This document shows positions 1 through 8,759 of a stretch of DNA of 64,000 nucleotides, in pieces. Under the pieces are notes generated by a model, which worked only from the letters and a program-made list of their open reading frames with translations, ran no database searches and had not been told where the DNA came from. This DNA comes from Brevibacillus formosus (GTDB taxonomy: Bacteria > Bacillota > Bacilli > Brevibacillales > Brevibacillaceae): contig NZ_PXZL01000004.1 in the NCBI RefSeq assembly GCF_003013405.1, forward strand, positions 125,959 to 189,958. Reading direction: 5' to 3'. Both the position numbers and the translations under genes were made by a program. Position 1 is the stretch's first letter, and the number at the start of each line of letters is the position of its first letter.

Positions 1-274
1 CGAAGGCCACACCAAGAAAACTGAGGAAGATGACGGCCTCACACACAACGATGACTTTTTTTCGCCCGATCCTGTCTGCCACATATCCCCCTGCAAAAGA
101 ACCTGCCACACTCGCTGCCATCACGCCTAAAAACATAAAACCCGTTACAACCGTCCCCAATTGCTTCGAGAAAAAAACAATCAAGTACGGGGTCACAGTC
201 ATGGTCGCCATCGTCGTCAAAAATTGTAACATCAGTCTGATCTGGATGTTGCTGTCGAACTTCCAAAAACGCAT
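1..274 (-). CDS. MFS transporter, N-terminal part (runs off window)
   Basis: The first 91 residues of a major facilitator superfamily transporter, cut by the left edge of the window. They contain two hydrophobic segments and the loop 2-3 motif A (GGYVADRIGRKK), which is diagnostic of the family. The ATG at 274 has GAGGAG eight bases upstream. The gene lies downstream of a TetR regulator on the same strand and behind a palindrome that also occurs upstream of that regulator, so it is probably a drug or metabolite exporter under TetR control. The substrate cannot be inferred. Confidence 0.85.
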   Translation of the reverse strand, partial: MRFWKFDSNIQIRLMLQFLTTMATMTVTPYLIVFFSKQLGTVVTGFMFLGVMAASVAGSFAGGYVADRIGRKKVIVVCEAVIFLSFLGVAF

Positions 275-295
275 TGTGACCACTCCTCTTTTTAG

Positions 296-317
296 AACGA
301 TTGATTAATCAATCATT
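296..317. promoter_or_regulatory. Palindromic operator between tetR and MFS gene
   Basis: A perfect 16-bp palindrome, GATTGATTAATCAATC (299-314), inside a 22-bp near-palindrome just upstream of the MFS start. A second copy lies upstream of the tetR gene at 976-997. It is presumably the TetR binding site. Confidence 0.7.
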
Positions 318-349
318 TATAATCCAAAAAAATAGACCGATGGAGAATG

Positions 350-952
350 CTAGCGATTCTTCGGTCCAAAAAGCTGCATGGCAAACGGGACGAATTTTTC
401 CCACATGTTGCTTTGTGGCTCATCAGTCAAATTCACACGCAGACCAATTAGCAGGCTCATGTAGGCTGTCGCCACGTATTTGGGGTCTTGGACATGCAAG
501 AGTCCTTTCTCTTGCCCATTGATCAAGAGCTCCGCAATTTTCGTACGAAAGCTGTTGTGAAACGCATCTAGCTCGGCAAAAGAATGGGCAAAACGATTAT
601 AGTAGCCGACTACTTGTACGACCAGACGCAAGTACGAATCGAACGCTGCGAACATCTTAATGTGATTGGTCACCATTCTCTCTAATTCCAGTAATGGCTC
701 AGATGCTTGGGGATCAAAGTCCAGCAGTTTGACGGAATGCTCTTGCAATGGCTCCGTGACAGCTGCATGAAAGAGCTGATCCTTGTTTTCAAAGTACGTG
801 AAAACACTGCCAAAGCTCACTCCCGATGCCTTCGCGACTTTTGCAATGGTGGTATCATCATAGCCGCGCTCAGCAAACAAGAGAACTGCCTGCTGGAGAA
901 TCGTTTCCCGCTTTTGCTTCATTTTTAGCACTTGTTCTTCTGAAAGTGGCAT
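350..952 (-). CDS. TetR/AcrR family transcriptional regulator
   Basis: A 200-residue TetR-type repressor. The N-terminal helix-turn-helix spans about residues 18-62 (TTIAKVAKASGVSFGSVFTYF, then ENKDQLF), which is the conserved TetR DNA-binding signature. The C-terminal ligand domain is divergent, as usual. It lies directly upstream of the MFS gene on the same strand. Two similar palindromes, one upstream of this gene and one between the two genes, suggest autorepression plus control of the exporter. The inducer is unknown. Confidence 0.93.
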   Translation of the reverse strand: MPLSEEQVLKMKQKRETILQQAVLLFAERGYDDTTIAKVAKASGVSFGSVFTYFENKDQLFHAAVTEPLQEHSVKLLDFDPQASEPLLELERMVTNHIKMFAAFDSYLRLVVQVVGYYNRFAHSFAELDAFHNSFRTKIAELLINGQEKGLLHVQDPKYVATAYMSLLIGLRVNLTDEPQSNMWEKFVPFAMQLFGPKNR

Positions 953-975
953 GCTTTACAGGCTCCTTGCCAATG

Positions 976-997
976 AATGATTAATCGATCAATCGTT
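976..997. promoter_or_regulatory. Operator upstream of tetR
   Basis: A 22-bp imperfect palindrome containing ATTAATCGATCAAT. Its reverse complement matches the 296-317 operator at 19 of 22 positions. It is 24 bp upstream of the tetR start, consistent with autoregulation. Confidence 0.65.
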
Positions 998-1061
998 ACA
1001 TGCATTATAGTACTGACTTCCAGCATTTGCAAAGAATTTTGTCTCGTCTGATTCAGTAAAA

Positions 1062-1096
1062 ATAAAAACGGCTGGAGCTTGTGCCCAGCCGTTTGC
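1062..1096 (-). terminator. Rho-independent terminator of the pepV-like gene
   Basis: Stem AAACGGCTGG/CCAGCCGTTT with a short loop, followed on the minus strand by a T-rich run, immediately after the dipeptidase stop codon. Confidence 0.75.
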
Positions 1097-1101
1097 TATT
1101 T

Positions 1102-2538
1102 CTACTTCGCTAATTCATAGATCGCTTGCGCGTAAATCGCTGTCGCTTTAATTAGATCATCCACAAAAATATATTCATCTCGCTGGTGGGCACTGTCAGG
1201 ACGCCCTGGGAAAAGCGGTCCAAATGCTACCCCTACATCCAACGAACGGCCGTAGGTAGCTCCGCCAATTGCGATGATGCCAGCTTCCTCCCCTGTTTGC
1301 TCCGTATACACTCGTTGCAGTGTCGTCACCAAAGGATGATTCGGATCAACGCGGTGCGGTGTCAGATGCTCTGCCACTTCGAGTGAAAATGCCCCTTCGC
1401 TGAAGCGTTCAGCAAGAACGGCCGACCATTTTTCGAAGGCAACAGAATGTGGGTAACGGATATTCAGTCGGAAAAGCGCATCCTGCTTTTCGTCATACTC
1501 GATCACACCTGTGTTCAGTGTGAGTGCCCCCATTTCTTCATCATCATGCGCGATGCCAAGCGCTTCCCCGTAGTGCTGCTTGTGCAAATAACGATCAGTC
1601 AAGCTTACAAATACAGCTCCGCGTTCATCCAAGGACAAGGTGCGCAAAAAGTGAATGAGCTCGGTACCCGCGTTGACACCTTTGCTCGGGTCCATTCCGT
1701 GAACCGAGACGCCCTCCATGTGCAGCACTACGAGACCATCCTGCTCCTCCGTCTTGCCTTTCAAGCCAGTCGCGTCCAAGTGCTGACGATAACTTTGTGC
1801 AATCGCCTCACTATTCAAGCCAATTGGCGCAAGCGTTGCTACAGCCTTGTCTGGAACCATGTTCATCCGCAAGCCAGCCTGTAAGGAAACGAGCTTTGCC
1901 TCCACGTTTTCCGCAGCAGGCATTCCGAGGCTTTGGAAGGATTCTAGCGTCTGGCGCAATGACAGATCAGTCAAGCCTTTTTCCGCATAGATCAGCGGGA
2001 AGTCTGCATCTGGTGTAAAGCCCATCGTCGGCATTTCTTCCGTTTCAAAATACGTGTTCACACACTGCCAGCTCGATTCTTCATCCGTTCCGAAAATAAA
2101 GCGCACGCGCTTCGAGAGCGGCAACCCCAGCTCCATCACGATCTTTGCGGCGAAAATGGCAGCCATCGTCGGTCCCTTGTCATCAATCGCTCCACGAGCC
2201 ACGATGCGTCCATCCACGATCTCGGCTGCATACGGTGGCGTACTCCAGCCATCGCCTTCCGGTACGACATCAACATGGCTCAGAATGCCGATCAATTCCT
2301 CGCCCTGCCCGAATTCAGCATGCCCTGCATATCCGCGGACGTCTTTGGTTGTCATACCTGCTTTTTCACACACGCCTAATGCAAAGTCAAGCGCTTGCCG
2401 AATCCCTTCTCCAAAAGGGGCCCCTTCCCGCGCGGACTCGGGGTCCAATACGCTTTTAATTTGCAAAAATTGTTGCGTCGTCGCAATCAGTTCTTCCTTG
2501 CGCTTATTTGTTTCCTCCAGCCAATTAACGCTTGTCAT
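1102..2538 (-). CDS. pepV: PepV-like M20 family dipeptidase
   Basis: Cytosolic zinc-dependent dipeptidase of the M20 family, similar in length (478 residues) to PepV. Visible metal and catalytic signatures include SHVDVVP (H88, D90), RGAIDDKGPT, the general-base pair in TDEESSW and TPDADFP. The ATG at 2538 (MTSVNW) is preferred because it matches the family N-terminus; an ATG at 2559 also has an AAGGA site and would add MRGLGKR. The 5' end overlaps the end of the RelQ gene by 14 bases, so the two are probably translationally coupled. Family knowledge gives broad dipeptide specificity; the in vivo role is probably peptide nitrogen recycling. Confidence 0.9.
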   Translation of the reverse strand: MTSVNWLEETNKRKEELIATTQQFLQIKSVLDPESAREGAPFGEGIRQALDFALGVCEKAGMTTKDVRGYAGHAEFGQGEELIGILSHVDVVPEGDGWSTPPYAAEIVDGRIVARGAIDDKGPTMAAIFAAKIVMELGLPLSKRVRFIFGTDEESSWQCVNTYFETEEMPTMGFTPDADFPLIYAEKGLTDLSLRQTLESFQSLGMPAAENVEAKLVSLQAGLRMNMVPDKAVATLAPIGLNSEAIAQSYRQHLDATGLKGKTEEQDGLVVLHMEGVSVHGMDPSKGVNAGTELIHFLRTLSLDERGAVFVSLTDRYLHKQHYGEALGIAHDDEEMGALTLNTGVIEYDEKQDALFRLNIRYPHSVAFEKWSAVLAERFSEGAFSLEVAEHLTPHRVDPNHPLVTTLQRVYTEQTGEEAGIIAIGGATYGRSLDVGVAFGPLFPGRPDSAHQRDEYIFVDDLIKATAIYAQAIYELAK

Positions 2539-3262
2539 CCTCTTCCCCAGTCCCCTCATTCATAATTCCTTCGTCCATTGCCGCATCGACATCGACATCG
2601 AGATCCAGCTCAACCAGCGATAATAATGACTCCATCGGAACTTCTTTTTTCGTAAACTCTGCTTGGGCGTCTTTAATTTCGTCCCGGATATTGTTCATTT
2701 CGCTATCCAGCTTGTAGGACGCCTTGGCTGCCTCGAACAATCTTTGCCGTATATCAGATGGGATAATTCCCTCGTATTTATAATTCAGCGAGTGCTCAAT
2801 CGTCGCCCAAAAATTCATTCCCAATGTGCGAATCTGAATTTCTACCGGAATGGTCACTTGCCCACCCGCCATCATGATCGGATACTCCACAGCAAGGTGA
2901 TAGCCGCGATATCCGCTTTCTTTTGGGGTAGAGACATAATCCTTTTCCAAATACACACGCATATCTCCGCGGTTGCGGATCATCTCTACGACTGCCGGTA
3001 TATCATCAATAAACTGGCAAATGACGCGGATGCCCGCGATATCGCGAATTTCCCAGCAGATATTCTCATCAATCGGAAACTGCAAGCGGTTTGCCTTGTT
3101 GTAAATACTCGGGATCGATTTGACCCTGCCCACCGCAAACTCAATCGGTGAATGCTCCTTGCGTTTGCGCAGCTCGTTACGGATATTTTTAATTTTGACT
3201 TTGATTTCTTCTACAGCTTGCTCGAACGGTAGCAGATATAGTTCCCAATCTAGTTTGTGCAC
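2525..3262 (-). CDS. relQ: Small alarmone synthetase (RelQ/YjbM type GTP pyrophosphokinase)
   Basis: A 245-residue single-domain (p)ppGpp synthetase. It has the RelA/SpoT synthetase motifs DIAGIRVICQF, KESGYRGYHL and EIQIRTLGMNFWATIEH, and no HD hydrolase domain, so it should only make alarmone from GTP/GDP and ATP. The N-terminus (WELYLLPFEQAVEEIKVK) resembles RelQ rather than RelP. The GTG start at 3262 has GGAGGG eight bases upstream. An acidic tail after about residue 212 (DLDVDVDAAMDEG) is longer than in B. subtilis YjbM. The gene is followed by and overlaps the pepV-like gene. Confidence 0.92.
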   Translation of the reverse strand: MHKLDWELYLLPFEQAVEEIKVKIKNIRNELRKRKEHSPIEFAVGRVKSIPSIYNKANRLQFPIDENICWEIRDIAGIRVICQFIDDIPAVVEMIRNRGDMRVYLEKDYVSTPKESGYRGYHLAVEYPIMMAGGQVTIPVEIQIRTLGMNFWATIEHSLNYKYEGIIPSDIRQRLFEAAKASYKLDSEMNNIRDEIKDAQAEFTKKEVPMESLLSLVELDLDVDVDAAMDEGIMNEGTGEEDDKR

Positions 3263-3339
3263 GCTTACGTCCCTCCGGCCTGAAACTCTCCATCGTCCTT
3301 ATCATTCAACATTTTGTGTGAGATATCCTTCCAAAATAC

Positions 3340-3395
3340 AAAAAGAGACGGGAGAAAAGGCAGTTGTCACCGGCTTTTGCTCCGTCCCTTTTTTC
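3340..3395 (-). terminator. Terminator of the chemoreceptor gene
   Basis: Long stem AAAAAGAGACGG/CCGTCCCTTTTTT flanking a 25-base loop just after the chemoreceptor stop. The symmetry suggests it can act in both directions. Confidence 0.7.
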
Positions 3396-5477
3396 TTAAT
3401 TTTCGCGCGAAACAAAGGTTGCAAGGGAGCTTCTCAGCTCTTCTGCCAGAATAGCCAACTGATTCGCAGCATCTGCGATGAGCTCCATCGCTGCACTCTG
3501 CTCCTCTACCGCAGCCGAGATGCTTTGGACACCAGCAGCCGCTTGCATCGATGCAGACGATACTTCTCCAGCAACTACAGCTACCTGTTGGGCATCTGGG
3601 GCCATACGCTTGAAGGCTTCACTGACACCGTTAATTTCTTGCGACACCCCGAGGATGTTTTCCTCGATGTGCCGGAACATCTCTTGGGATTGGTGTGCTG
3701 TCTTCATGCCACGGGCGGTCGTTTGGGCACCCTCGACCATTCTGGATACTGCTTCCTTTGTATCCTTTTGTACGTCTCCAATCATGCCTACGATCTGCTG
3801 GGCAGCATTATTGGTATCCTCCGCCAGCTTGCGCACTTCCCCTGCGACGACGGCAAATCCCTTCCCATGCTCTCCTGCTCTGGCCGCTTCAATCGCAGCA
3901 TTCAAGGCTAGCAGATTGGTCTGGCGGGCTATTTCTGTAATGACCGAGATAATTCTCGAAATGTCCTTCGAGCGCCCCTCCAATACATGAATGACGTCCG
4001 TCGCAGCTTCTACTGAACGATTGATTTCGTCCATGCTGTCCATCACATCTGCGATCGCGCGTCTGCCTGCGTGTGCATGCTGCTTCATTTCCTCCGCAGA
4101 TACGGTCACTCGCTCTACATTTTCCGTTACCACCGCCACATCCCTCGTCAAATCAACAGCCAGATTCAAGGTTTGTCCCATTTTTTCCACCTGGCTGTCA
4201 GCAGAAGCGGCCACTTGGTCGACGACGAGGACAATTTGTTGGCTGGAAGCAGCAATCTCACTGGTGTTTCCCTGAATATTTCGCACCGCACCGGAAACGG
4301 AAGCAGCTGCCTGCTGAATCTGAAACAAGATTTTGCGCAACTGCTTCTGCATGGTAACGAGAGACCCTGCCAGCTCTCCTAGTTCATCTTTTCTTTTTAA
4401 TAGCTTGTCAGGAATCTCACGCGAGAAATCACCGTGCCCGATTCGCTCAGCGACAGCAAGCATGCCGTGAAACGATCGACGAAGCCAGTTCGCTGTAAAT
4501 AACGAGATGATGACGATAAGCAAGAGGACGGCACCATTAAAAGCAATCATGGCATCCCGAATGCGGTTTGGGCCCTCCAGTATTTCGGTCATATTCATCT
4601 CTGCCAAAATCGCCCACGTCTTCTTCCCCACTTTGACCTGATCGTAGGACACGAGCACTTGCTGTCCCAAGTAATCCATGCTTTCGACCGTTCCTTCGGA
4701 TTGTTGGGTGAGCAAGACTTGGTCGACGATGGGCGTATCTACTTTTTGCTGTAACAACGTATTTGGTCCACTACCCAGTTGCGAGCGCATGAGCTTGTCC
4801 GGACTACCTACCAGGTAAATCTTCCCGGTTTCCCCCAGCCCTTCCCGTTGGTTGAATATTCTTGAAATATAATCCATAGATACTTCGACTGCTATTTGCC
4901 CGATGATGTAGCCTCGTTCGTAGATCGGCGCTGCAATGTATACCCCTGGCGCCCCTCCAGATGGTTCGTAAATGCCTAGATCTGACATTTCTGCGCTTTG
5001 GGTTTTCTGGACTTGCTGCACAGTCTGGCCAAGTACAGAGTCAGCGTGTGGGCCAGTCATGAGATTGGTACCAAAATCGGCCTGAGGCTTTGTCTCGTAC
5101 ACGATGTCCCCTTGTGCATTTAACAAAAAGGCATTTACGAAGCCGTAGCGAGCGACCTCCATCTTCAATTCGTTCGTATATCGCGCTTGCACTTCTTCAT
5201 AAGCAGACGATTCCAGGCCTTGCCGCCACACGCCCTCAAACGAAGAAAGGGCAGACATTACTGTTCCCGATGCAGCCAACGTATCCACGTTCCTGGCTCG
5301 CTCGCGAAAGTAATTTTCCACCTGTTCCTTGTTGCTTTGACGCAACGCTTCCAGTGTAGCGGCACTGCCTTTCAACAATTCCTGCTTGGATTCCTGATAC
5401 GCAAACAATCCCGCTGCCGTCAGCGGTACACTTCCTGCCAGTAGTAGTACGAGCAATATACGAGCGCCTAGTTTCAT
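3396..5477 (-). CDS. Methyl-accepting chemotaxis protein
   Basis: Membrane chemoreceptor of about 693 residues. In order it has an N-terminal signal/TM helix ([16 protein letters not shown]), a roughly 280-residue extracellular region of dCache type (with [20 protein letters not shown]), a second TM helix near residue 310 ([13 protein letters not shown]), a HAMP segment, and a signalling domain with the invariant hairpin tip. The tip includes [20 protein letters not shown] and [16 protein letters not shown]. The ATG at 5477 (MKLGARILL) is chosen because AGGGGGC lies six bases upstream; an upstream ATG at 5501 has no comparable site. The ligand is unknown. No chemotaxis genes are adjacent. Confidence 0.93.
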   Translation of the reverse strand: MKLGARILLVLLLAGSVPLTAAGLFAYQESKQELLKGSAATLEALRQSNKEQVENYFRERARNVDTLAASGTVMSALSSFEGVWRQGLESSAYEEVQARYTNELKMEVARYGFVNAFLLNAQGDIVYETKPQADFGTNLMTGPHADSVLGQTVQQVQKTQSAEMSDLGIYEPSGGAPGVYIAAPIYERGYIIGQIAVEVSMDYISRIFNQREGLGETGKIYLVGSPDKLMRSQLGSGPNTLLQQKVDTPIVDQVLLTQQSEGTVESMDYLGQQVLVSYDQVKVGKKTWAILAEMNMTEILEGPNRIRDAMIAFNGAVLLLIVIISLFTANWLRRSFHGMLAVAERIGHGDFSREIPDKLLKRKDELGELAGSLVTMQKQLRKILFQIQQAAASVSGAVRNIQGNTSEIAASSQQIVLVVDQVAASADSQVEKMGQTLNLAVDLTRDVAVVTENVERVTVSAEEMKQHAHAGRRAIADVMDSMDEINRSVEAATDVIHVLEGRSKDISRIISVITEIARQTNLLALNAAIEAARAGEHGKGFAVVAGEVRKLAEDTNNAAQQIVGMIGDVQKDTKEAVSRMVEGAQTTARGMKTAHQSQEMFRHIEENILGVSQEINGVSEAFKRMAPDAQQVAVVAGEVSSASMQAAAGVQSISAAVEEQSAAMELIADAANQLAILAEELRSSLATFVSREN

Positions 5478-5599
5478 GGAAAAGCCCCCTATTTTTTCCA
5501 ATACCTTTTTCTGTTATACTAATAGAATATTGTTTATATTTCTACTATTTATATGAATATAGTACCAGAAAAGGAAAAAGGAAGGCTAGACCAAATGTA

Positions 5600-6073
5600 T
5601 CAGGCCGTCTCAAAAATCATAGCTATTTCGTCGCACATCGGCAGCTTGGAGCAGTTAATGCAATCCTTCCAAGCTTTTTGCGGCAGTGTTTCCTTGGCAA
5701 CGACCCAAAATCCGCACTTTTCAAAAAACACCTGTTGATAGGTCAGCGCGAGTACACGCTTAATTCCCAAAAGGCGGCATTGCTCAACCAAATGAAGAAC
5801 CAGATGTTTCCCAACGCCCATCCCCTTTGCTTTTTCCGAGATAGCCAAGGAGCGGATCTCCGCCAGGTCCTCCCACAAAATATGCAGGCCTGCTACACCT
5901 ACGACCGAATCCCCATCATGAGCGACAATAAAGGATTGCAAGTTTTCCAGGAAAGACAGCTTCGTACGTGGCAGCATCAAGCCTTGTTGTGCATATTCAT
6001 TAACAATTTCCAACATGGCATCCACGTCTTTCATCGTAGCCTGACGTACTGCCAAAGCCTTTGCAACACCCAT
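5600..6073 (-). CDS. GNAT family N-acetyltransferase, ArgA-like
   Basis: A 157-residue GNAT acetyltransferase. The acetyl-CoA-binding segment SEKAKGMGVGKHLVLHLVE fits motif A (Q/RxxGxG/A). The C-terminus KDCINCSKLPMCDE, with three cysteines, is typical of short single-domain proteins related to the acetyltransferase part of N-acetylglutamate synthase. The start at 6073 has GGAGGAG six bases upstream; an in-frame ATG at 6097 does not. It stands alone between the chemoreceptor gene and a divergent TetR gene. The acceptor substrate cannot be assigned from sequence. Confidence 0.85.
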   Translation of the reverse strand: MGVAKALAVRQATMKDVDAMLEIVNEYAQQGLMLPRTKLSFLENLQSFIVAHDGDSVVGVAGLHILWEDLAEIRSLAISEKAKGMGVGKHLVLHLVEQCRLLGIKRVLALTYQQVFFEKCGFWVVAKETLPQKAWKDCINCSKLPMCDEIAMIFETA

Positions 6074-6230
6074 TTTACTCTCCTCCACTCCATGCATAAC
6101 GAGCCTGGTATGATTTAATATTTATTCATTATAGTATATAAATATACATTCGTATTGTGCAGAAGTCTATCCTTTTTTCACCTAATTTATGCGTAATTGT
6201 ATGAACTATTCTTTTGTTAGGTAACGGTTG

Positions 6231-6239
6231 TGTTATAAT
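6231..6239 (+). promoter_or_regulatory. Extended -10 promoter of the tetR-type gene
   Basis: TGTTATAAT (TG-N-TATAAT form) 35 bases upstream of the TTG start at 6274. The -35 is weak, which is usual for extended -10 promoters. Confidence 0.5.
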
Positions 6240-6273
6240 CAAGCGTACGAGTTCATAAGGAGGTGCTACATAC

Positions 6274-6867
6274 TTGACGACGAGACGGGAACGGAAAAAG
6301 CGCGAAACACGCGAAAAAATCTTCAATGCTGCCATCAAGCTTTTCAAAACGCACGGCTTTGAAGCAACCACAATCGACATGATTTCCGAAGAAGCGGATG
6401 TTGCACGCGGTACGATCTTTTTGCATTTCACTTCAAAGGAAGCCATTCTCGCCAACTGGGGTTATGAGCGTCTGCATGAAATCGAGGAGCGCCGGGAAGA
6501 GTGGGATTACGGTAACGACTGCAAGTCGAAGGTGCTGCGAATCTACAAGATCATGAATGAAGTCACCATCACCAATTTCGATTTCATCAAAGTCGTCGTA
6601 GAATCCTCGATGAAACATCGGAAAGTGCTTGAGAACGAAAAGAACATGTACTTTGAATTGCGCCAACTGTTCGCTGACCTGATTGAAGAAGCGCAAGAAA
6701 AGAATCAACTGAAAAGCAAATTCAACCCTCTTGTCGCTGCGAATATGTTAGAAAACATTTACTATAATGCTCTTTATGATTGGGTACGCAGCGAGGGCGC
6801 TTGGGCACTCGAAGAAATCATGGAAGAGAAGGTCTCTATCGTATTCGAAGGGCTGGTCGTGGAATAA
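6274..6867 (+). CDS. TetR/AcrR family transcriptional regulator
   Basis: A 197-residue TetR-type regulator. The helix-turn-helix (TTIDMISEEADVARGTIFLHF, then TSKEAIL) lies around residues 33-60. Translation starts at TTG (6274), because AAGGAGGTG lies about nine bases upstream and there is no ATG near it. The C-terminal domain is rich in aromatic residues (NIYYNALYDW). No target gene is adjacent on the same strand; the oppA-like gene is convergent. Targets are therefore unknown. Confidence 0.92.
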   Translation: MTTRRERKKRETREKIFNAAIKLFKTHGFEATTIDMISEEADVARGTIFLHFTSKEAILANWGYERLHEIEERREEWDYGNDCKSKVLRIYKIMNEVTITNFDFIKVVVESSMKHRKVLENEKNMYFELRQLFADLIEEAQEKNQLKSKFNPLVAANMLENIYYNALYDWVRSEGAWALEEIMEEKVSIVFEGLVVE

Positions 6868-6887
6868 TCCGACTGACCAGCCCTTCG
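6846..6887. terminator. Bidirectional hairpin at convergent gene ends
   Basis: A perfect 13-bp stem, CGAAGGGCTGGTC/GACCAGCCCTTCG, whose 5' arm covers the last codons of the TetR gene. It lacks a long U tract, so termination efficiency is uncertain. Confidence 0.5.
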
Positions 6888-6905
6888 AATGTGACTACTT
6901 ATGAT

Positions 6906-8582
6906 TTATTCGAAATAGGCCCATTTGTACTGCGCGTTTCCCAGACCTGAAATGACTACGCCCTTCAACTTGGGGTTTTGCGCATACACTGTAGACTTAA
7001 AGTAAAACGGAATGACTGGCATTTCGTCCACCAAGATTTTCTCAGCCTCTTGCAAGATCGCTTTTCGCTTGGCAGCATCCTTCTCCTTGGCAGAAGCCGC
7101 CAATAGATCGGCATATTGACGATTCTCCCAACGAGTATGGTTGTTGCCTTCCTTCGTTCGGAATATCTCCAGGAAATTGATCGGATCGTTGAAATCCCCC
7201 GTCCACCCCATCCGCGCTACTTGAAACTTCCCGTTTTTCACGTTTTCATAGTAGACATTCCATTCCTGATTCTCCAGCTTGACGTGCACACCCAAGTTTT
7301 TTTGCCACATGTCCTGTACGGCTTGGGCGATTTTCGTCTGTGCTTCTTCTGTATTATAGGACAGCGTAATCGGCGGGAGCTGATCGACGTTGGCGTACCC
7401 TTCTTCCTTCATGCCTTCCGCCAACAGCTGCTTGGCTTTTTCCATGTCGTTGTCTGTAAACAAGCCTTGCTCGTTCTCAGCAAACATCGTAGGCGGCACT
7501 ACAGCTGTCGCAACCAATTCCCCTCCCTGGGTGATGTTCTCCACAATGTCTTTCCGGTTGATCGCGTAGGAAAAGGCTTGGCGAATTTTTTTGTTGTGGA
7601 AAGGCTTTTGCTCTGTGTTGAATTCATACCAATACGTCCCGGCTTTTGGCGTGATCACCAGCAAGCCTTTTTCCTTCAAGGTCGGCATCGCGTCGAGCGG
7701 AAGATTGCCAGTCGGGGCACCTGCCCAATCGAGATCGCCACCCTCCAGCATCGACAGCTCTGTATTCGCGTCATTGATCATGTTCATTTCGATTTTGGTC
7801 AGCTTGACAGCGTCTGCGTCCCAATAATGCTCGTTTTTCGTGAGCGTCAGCTTGTTTTTATGCTCCCACGCAGCGAGTTTGAACGGTCCATTCGAGGTGT
7901 AGGCTGGTCCTGCTTCCTTCGCCCAGTCCGGATTGTCTTTCACCACTTTGGTATTTAGCGGAAAGTAGCTGTAAAAAGCCGTCAGCTCCAGAAAAAACGG
8001 AGTCGGGTTTTCTAATTGGACGACCAGTGTCTTGTCATCTGTTGCCTTAACCCCGATCTCTTCGGGCTTCACTTTGCCAGCAAAGGCTGCCTCTGCATTT
8101 TTTATATAAAACAGCTGGTAGGCATACTGGGAACCGTTTTTGGAATCGAGTGCCCATTTCCAGGCGTTTTCAAAATCGTGTGCGGTTACGGGATCGCCGT
8201 TCGACCACTTCGCATTGTCACGCATCGTGAAGGTGTACGTCAACAAATCATCTGATGCCTTGATTTCCTCGGCCATCGCGGGCTGTGGAACGCCCTTGTC
8301 GTCAATGCGAGTCAGCCCCTCAAACGTCTGAAAAATGACATTGGATGACCAAACATCCGAAATGAGTCCGGGATGAAGAGAAAGCGGTTCTGTAAAGTTA
8401 TTCAGTCTGAGTACTTGTTCGGGTTGCGCGGATGCATTAGCTGGTGTAGCCTCTGTCGTTGGTTGTGTGGCAGGCTTTGCTGCTTCCTGTGGTTGTCCGC
8501 ATGCAGCAAGCGATAAAGCCAAGCCTGCTGCGAAAACAGCTTTTCCTGTTTTTTGCCACCATCGGTTTGCGGAACTTCTCAT
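6906..8582 (-). CDS. Oligopeptide ABC transporter substrate-binding lipoprotein (OppA-like)
   Basis: A 558-residue extracytoplasmic peptide-binding protein of SBP family 5. The lipoprotein signal ends in LSLAACG (lipobox Cys near residue 28) and is followed by a low-complexity TQPTTEATPANAS linker. Family features include the LTYTFTMRDNAKWSNGDPVTAHDF region and KIRQAFSYAINRKDIV. No permease or ATPase genes are adjacent, so it is an orphan receptor component. It sits four bases after a 57-residue ORF and behind a KinB-like kinase in one overlapping operon, which hints at peptide sensing rather than only nutrient import. Its Shine-Dalgarno AAGGGG lies inside the upstream ORF. Confidence 0.93.
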   Translation of the reverse strand: MRSSANRWWQKTGKAVFAAGLALSLAACGQPQEAAKPATQPTTEATPANASAQPEQVLRLNNFTEPLSLHPGLISDVWSSNVIFQTFEGLTRIDDKGVPQPAMAEEIKASDDLLTYTFTMRDNAKWSNGDPVTAHDFENAWKWALDSKNGSQYAYQLFYIKNAEAAFAGKVKPEEIGVKATDDKTLVVQLENPTPFFLELTAFYSYFPLNTKVVKDNPDWAKEAGPAYTSNGPFKLAAWEHKNKLTLTKNEHYWDADAVKLTKIEMNMINDANTELSMLEGGDLDWAGAPTGNLPLDAMPTLKEKGLLVITPKAGTYWYEFNTEQKPFHNKKIRQAFSYAINRKDIVENITQGGELVATAVVPPTMFAENEQGLFTDNDMEKAKQLLAEGMKEEGYANVDQLPPITLSYNTEEAQTKIAQAVQDMWQKNLGVHVKLENQEWNVYYENVKNGKFQVARMGWTGDFNDPINFLEIFRTKEGNNHTRWENRQYADLLAASAKEKDAAKRKAILQEAEKILVDEMPVIPFYFKSTVYAQNPKLKGVVISGLGNAQYKWAYFE

Positions 8583-8585
8583 GGT

Positions 8586-8759
8586 CTATTCCCCTTCGTT
8601 TGAGAGCCTTCGCTGTTCTTCATGCTGTTGCCATTCTTTTAGCTCGCTTTTGATTTGATAGAGCTCTGCACGTGTTTCGAGCTTGAACGCTTTTAATTCA
8701 CTTCTGATGACAGCCAACTCATGAAAGAGTCGCTCCCACACCTCTTGATCTTTGTCCAT
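8586..8759 (-). CDS. Small charged protein (57 aa) between kinase and OppA-like gene
   Basis: A 57-residue ORF starting MDKDQEVWERLFHELAVIRS, predicted to form an almost continuous amphipathic, coiled-coil-like helix rich in E, K, R and Q. A strong AAAGGAGG lies six bases before its ATG at 8759. The start overlaps the last 41 bases of the kinase gene and the stop is three bases from the oppA-like start, so all three genes look translationally coupled. I do not recognise a family. Length, helix and operon position would fit a partner of the kinase or of the binding protein, but this is inference. Confidence 0.7.
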   Translation of the reverse strand: MDKDQEVWERLFHELAVIRSELKAFKLETRAELYQIKSELKEWQQHEEQRRLSNEGE

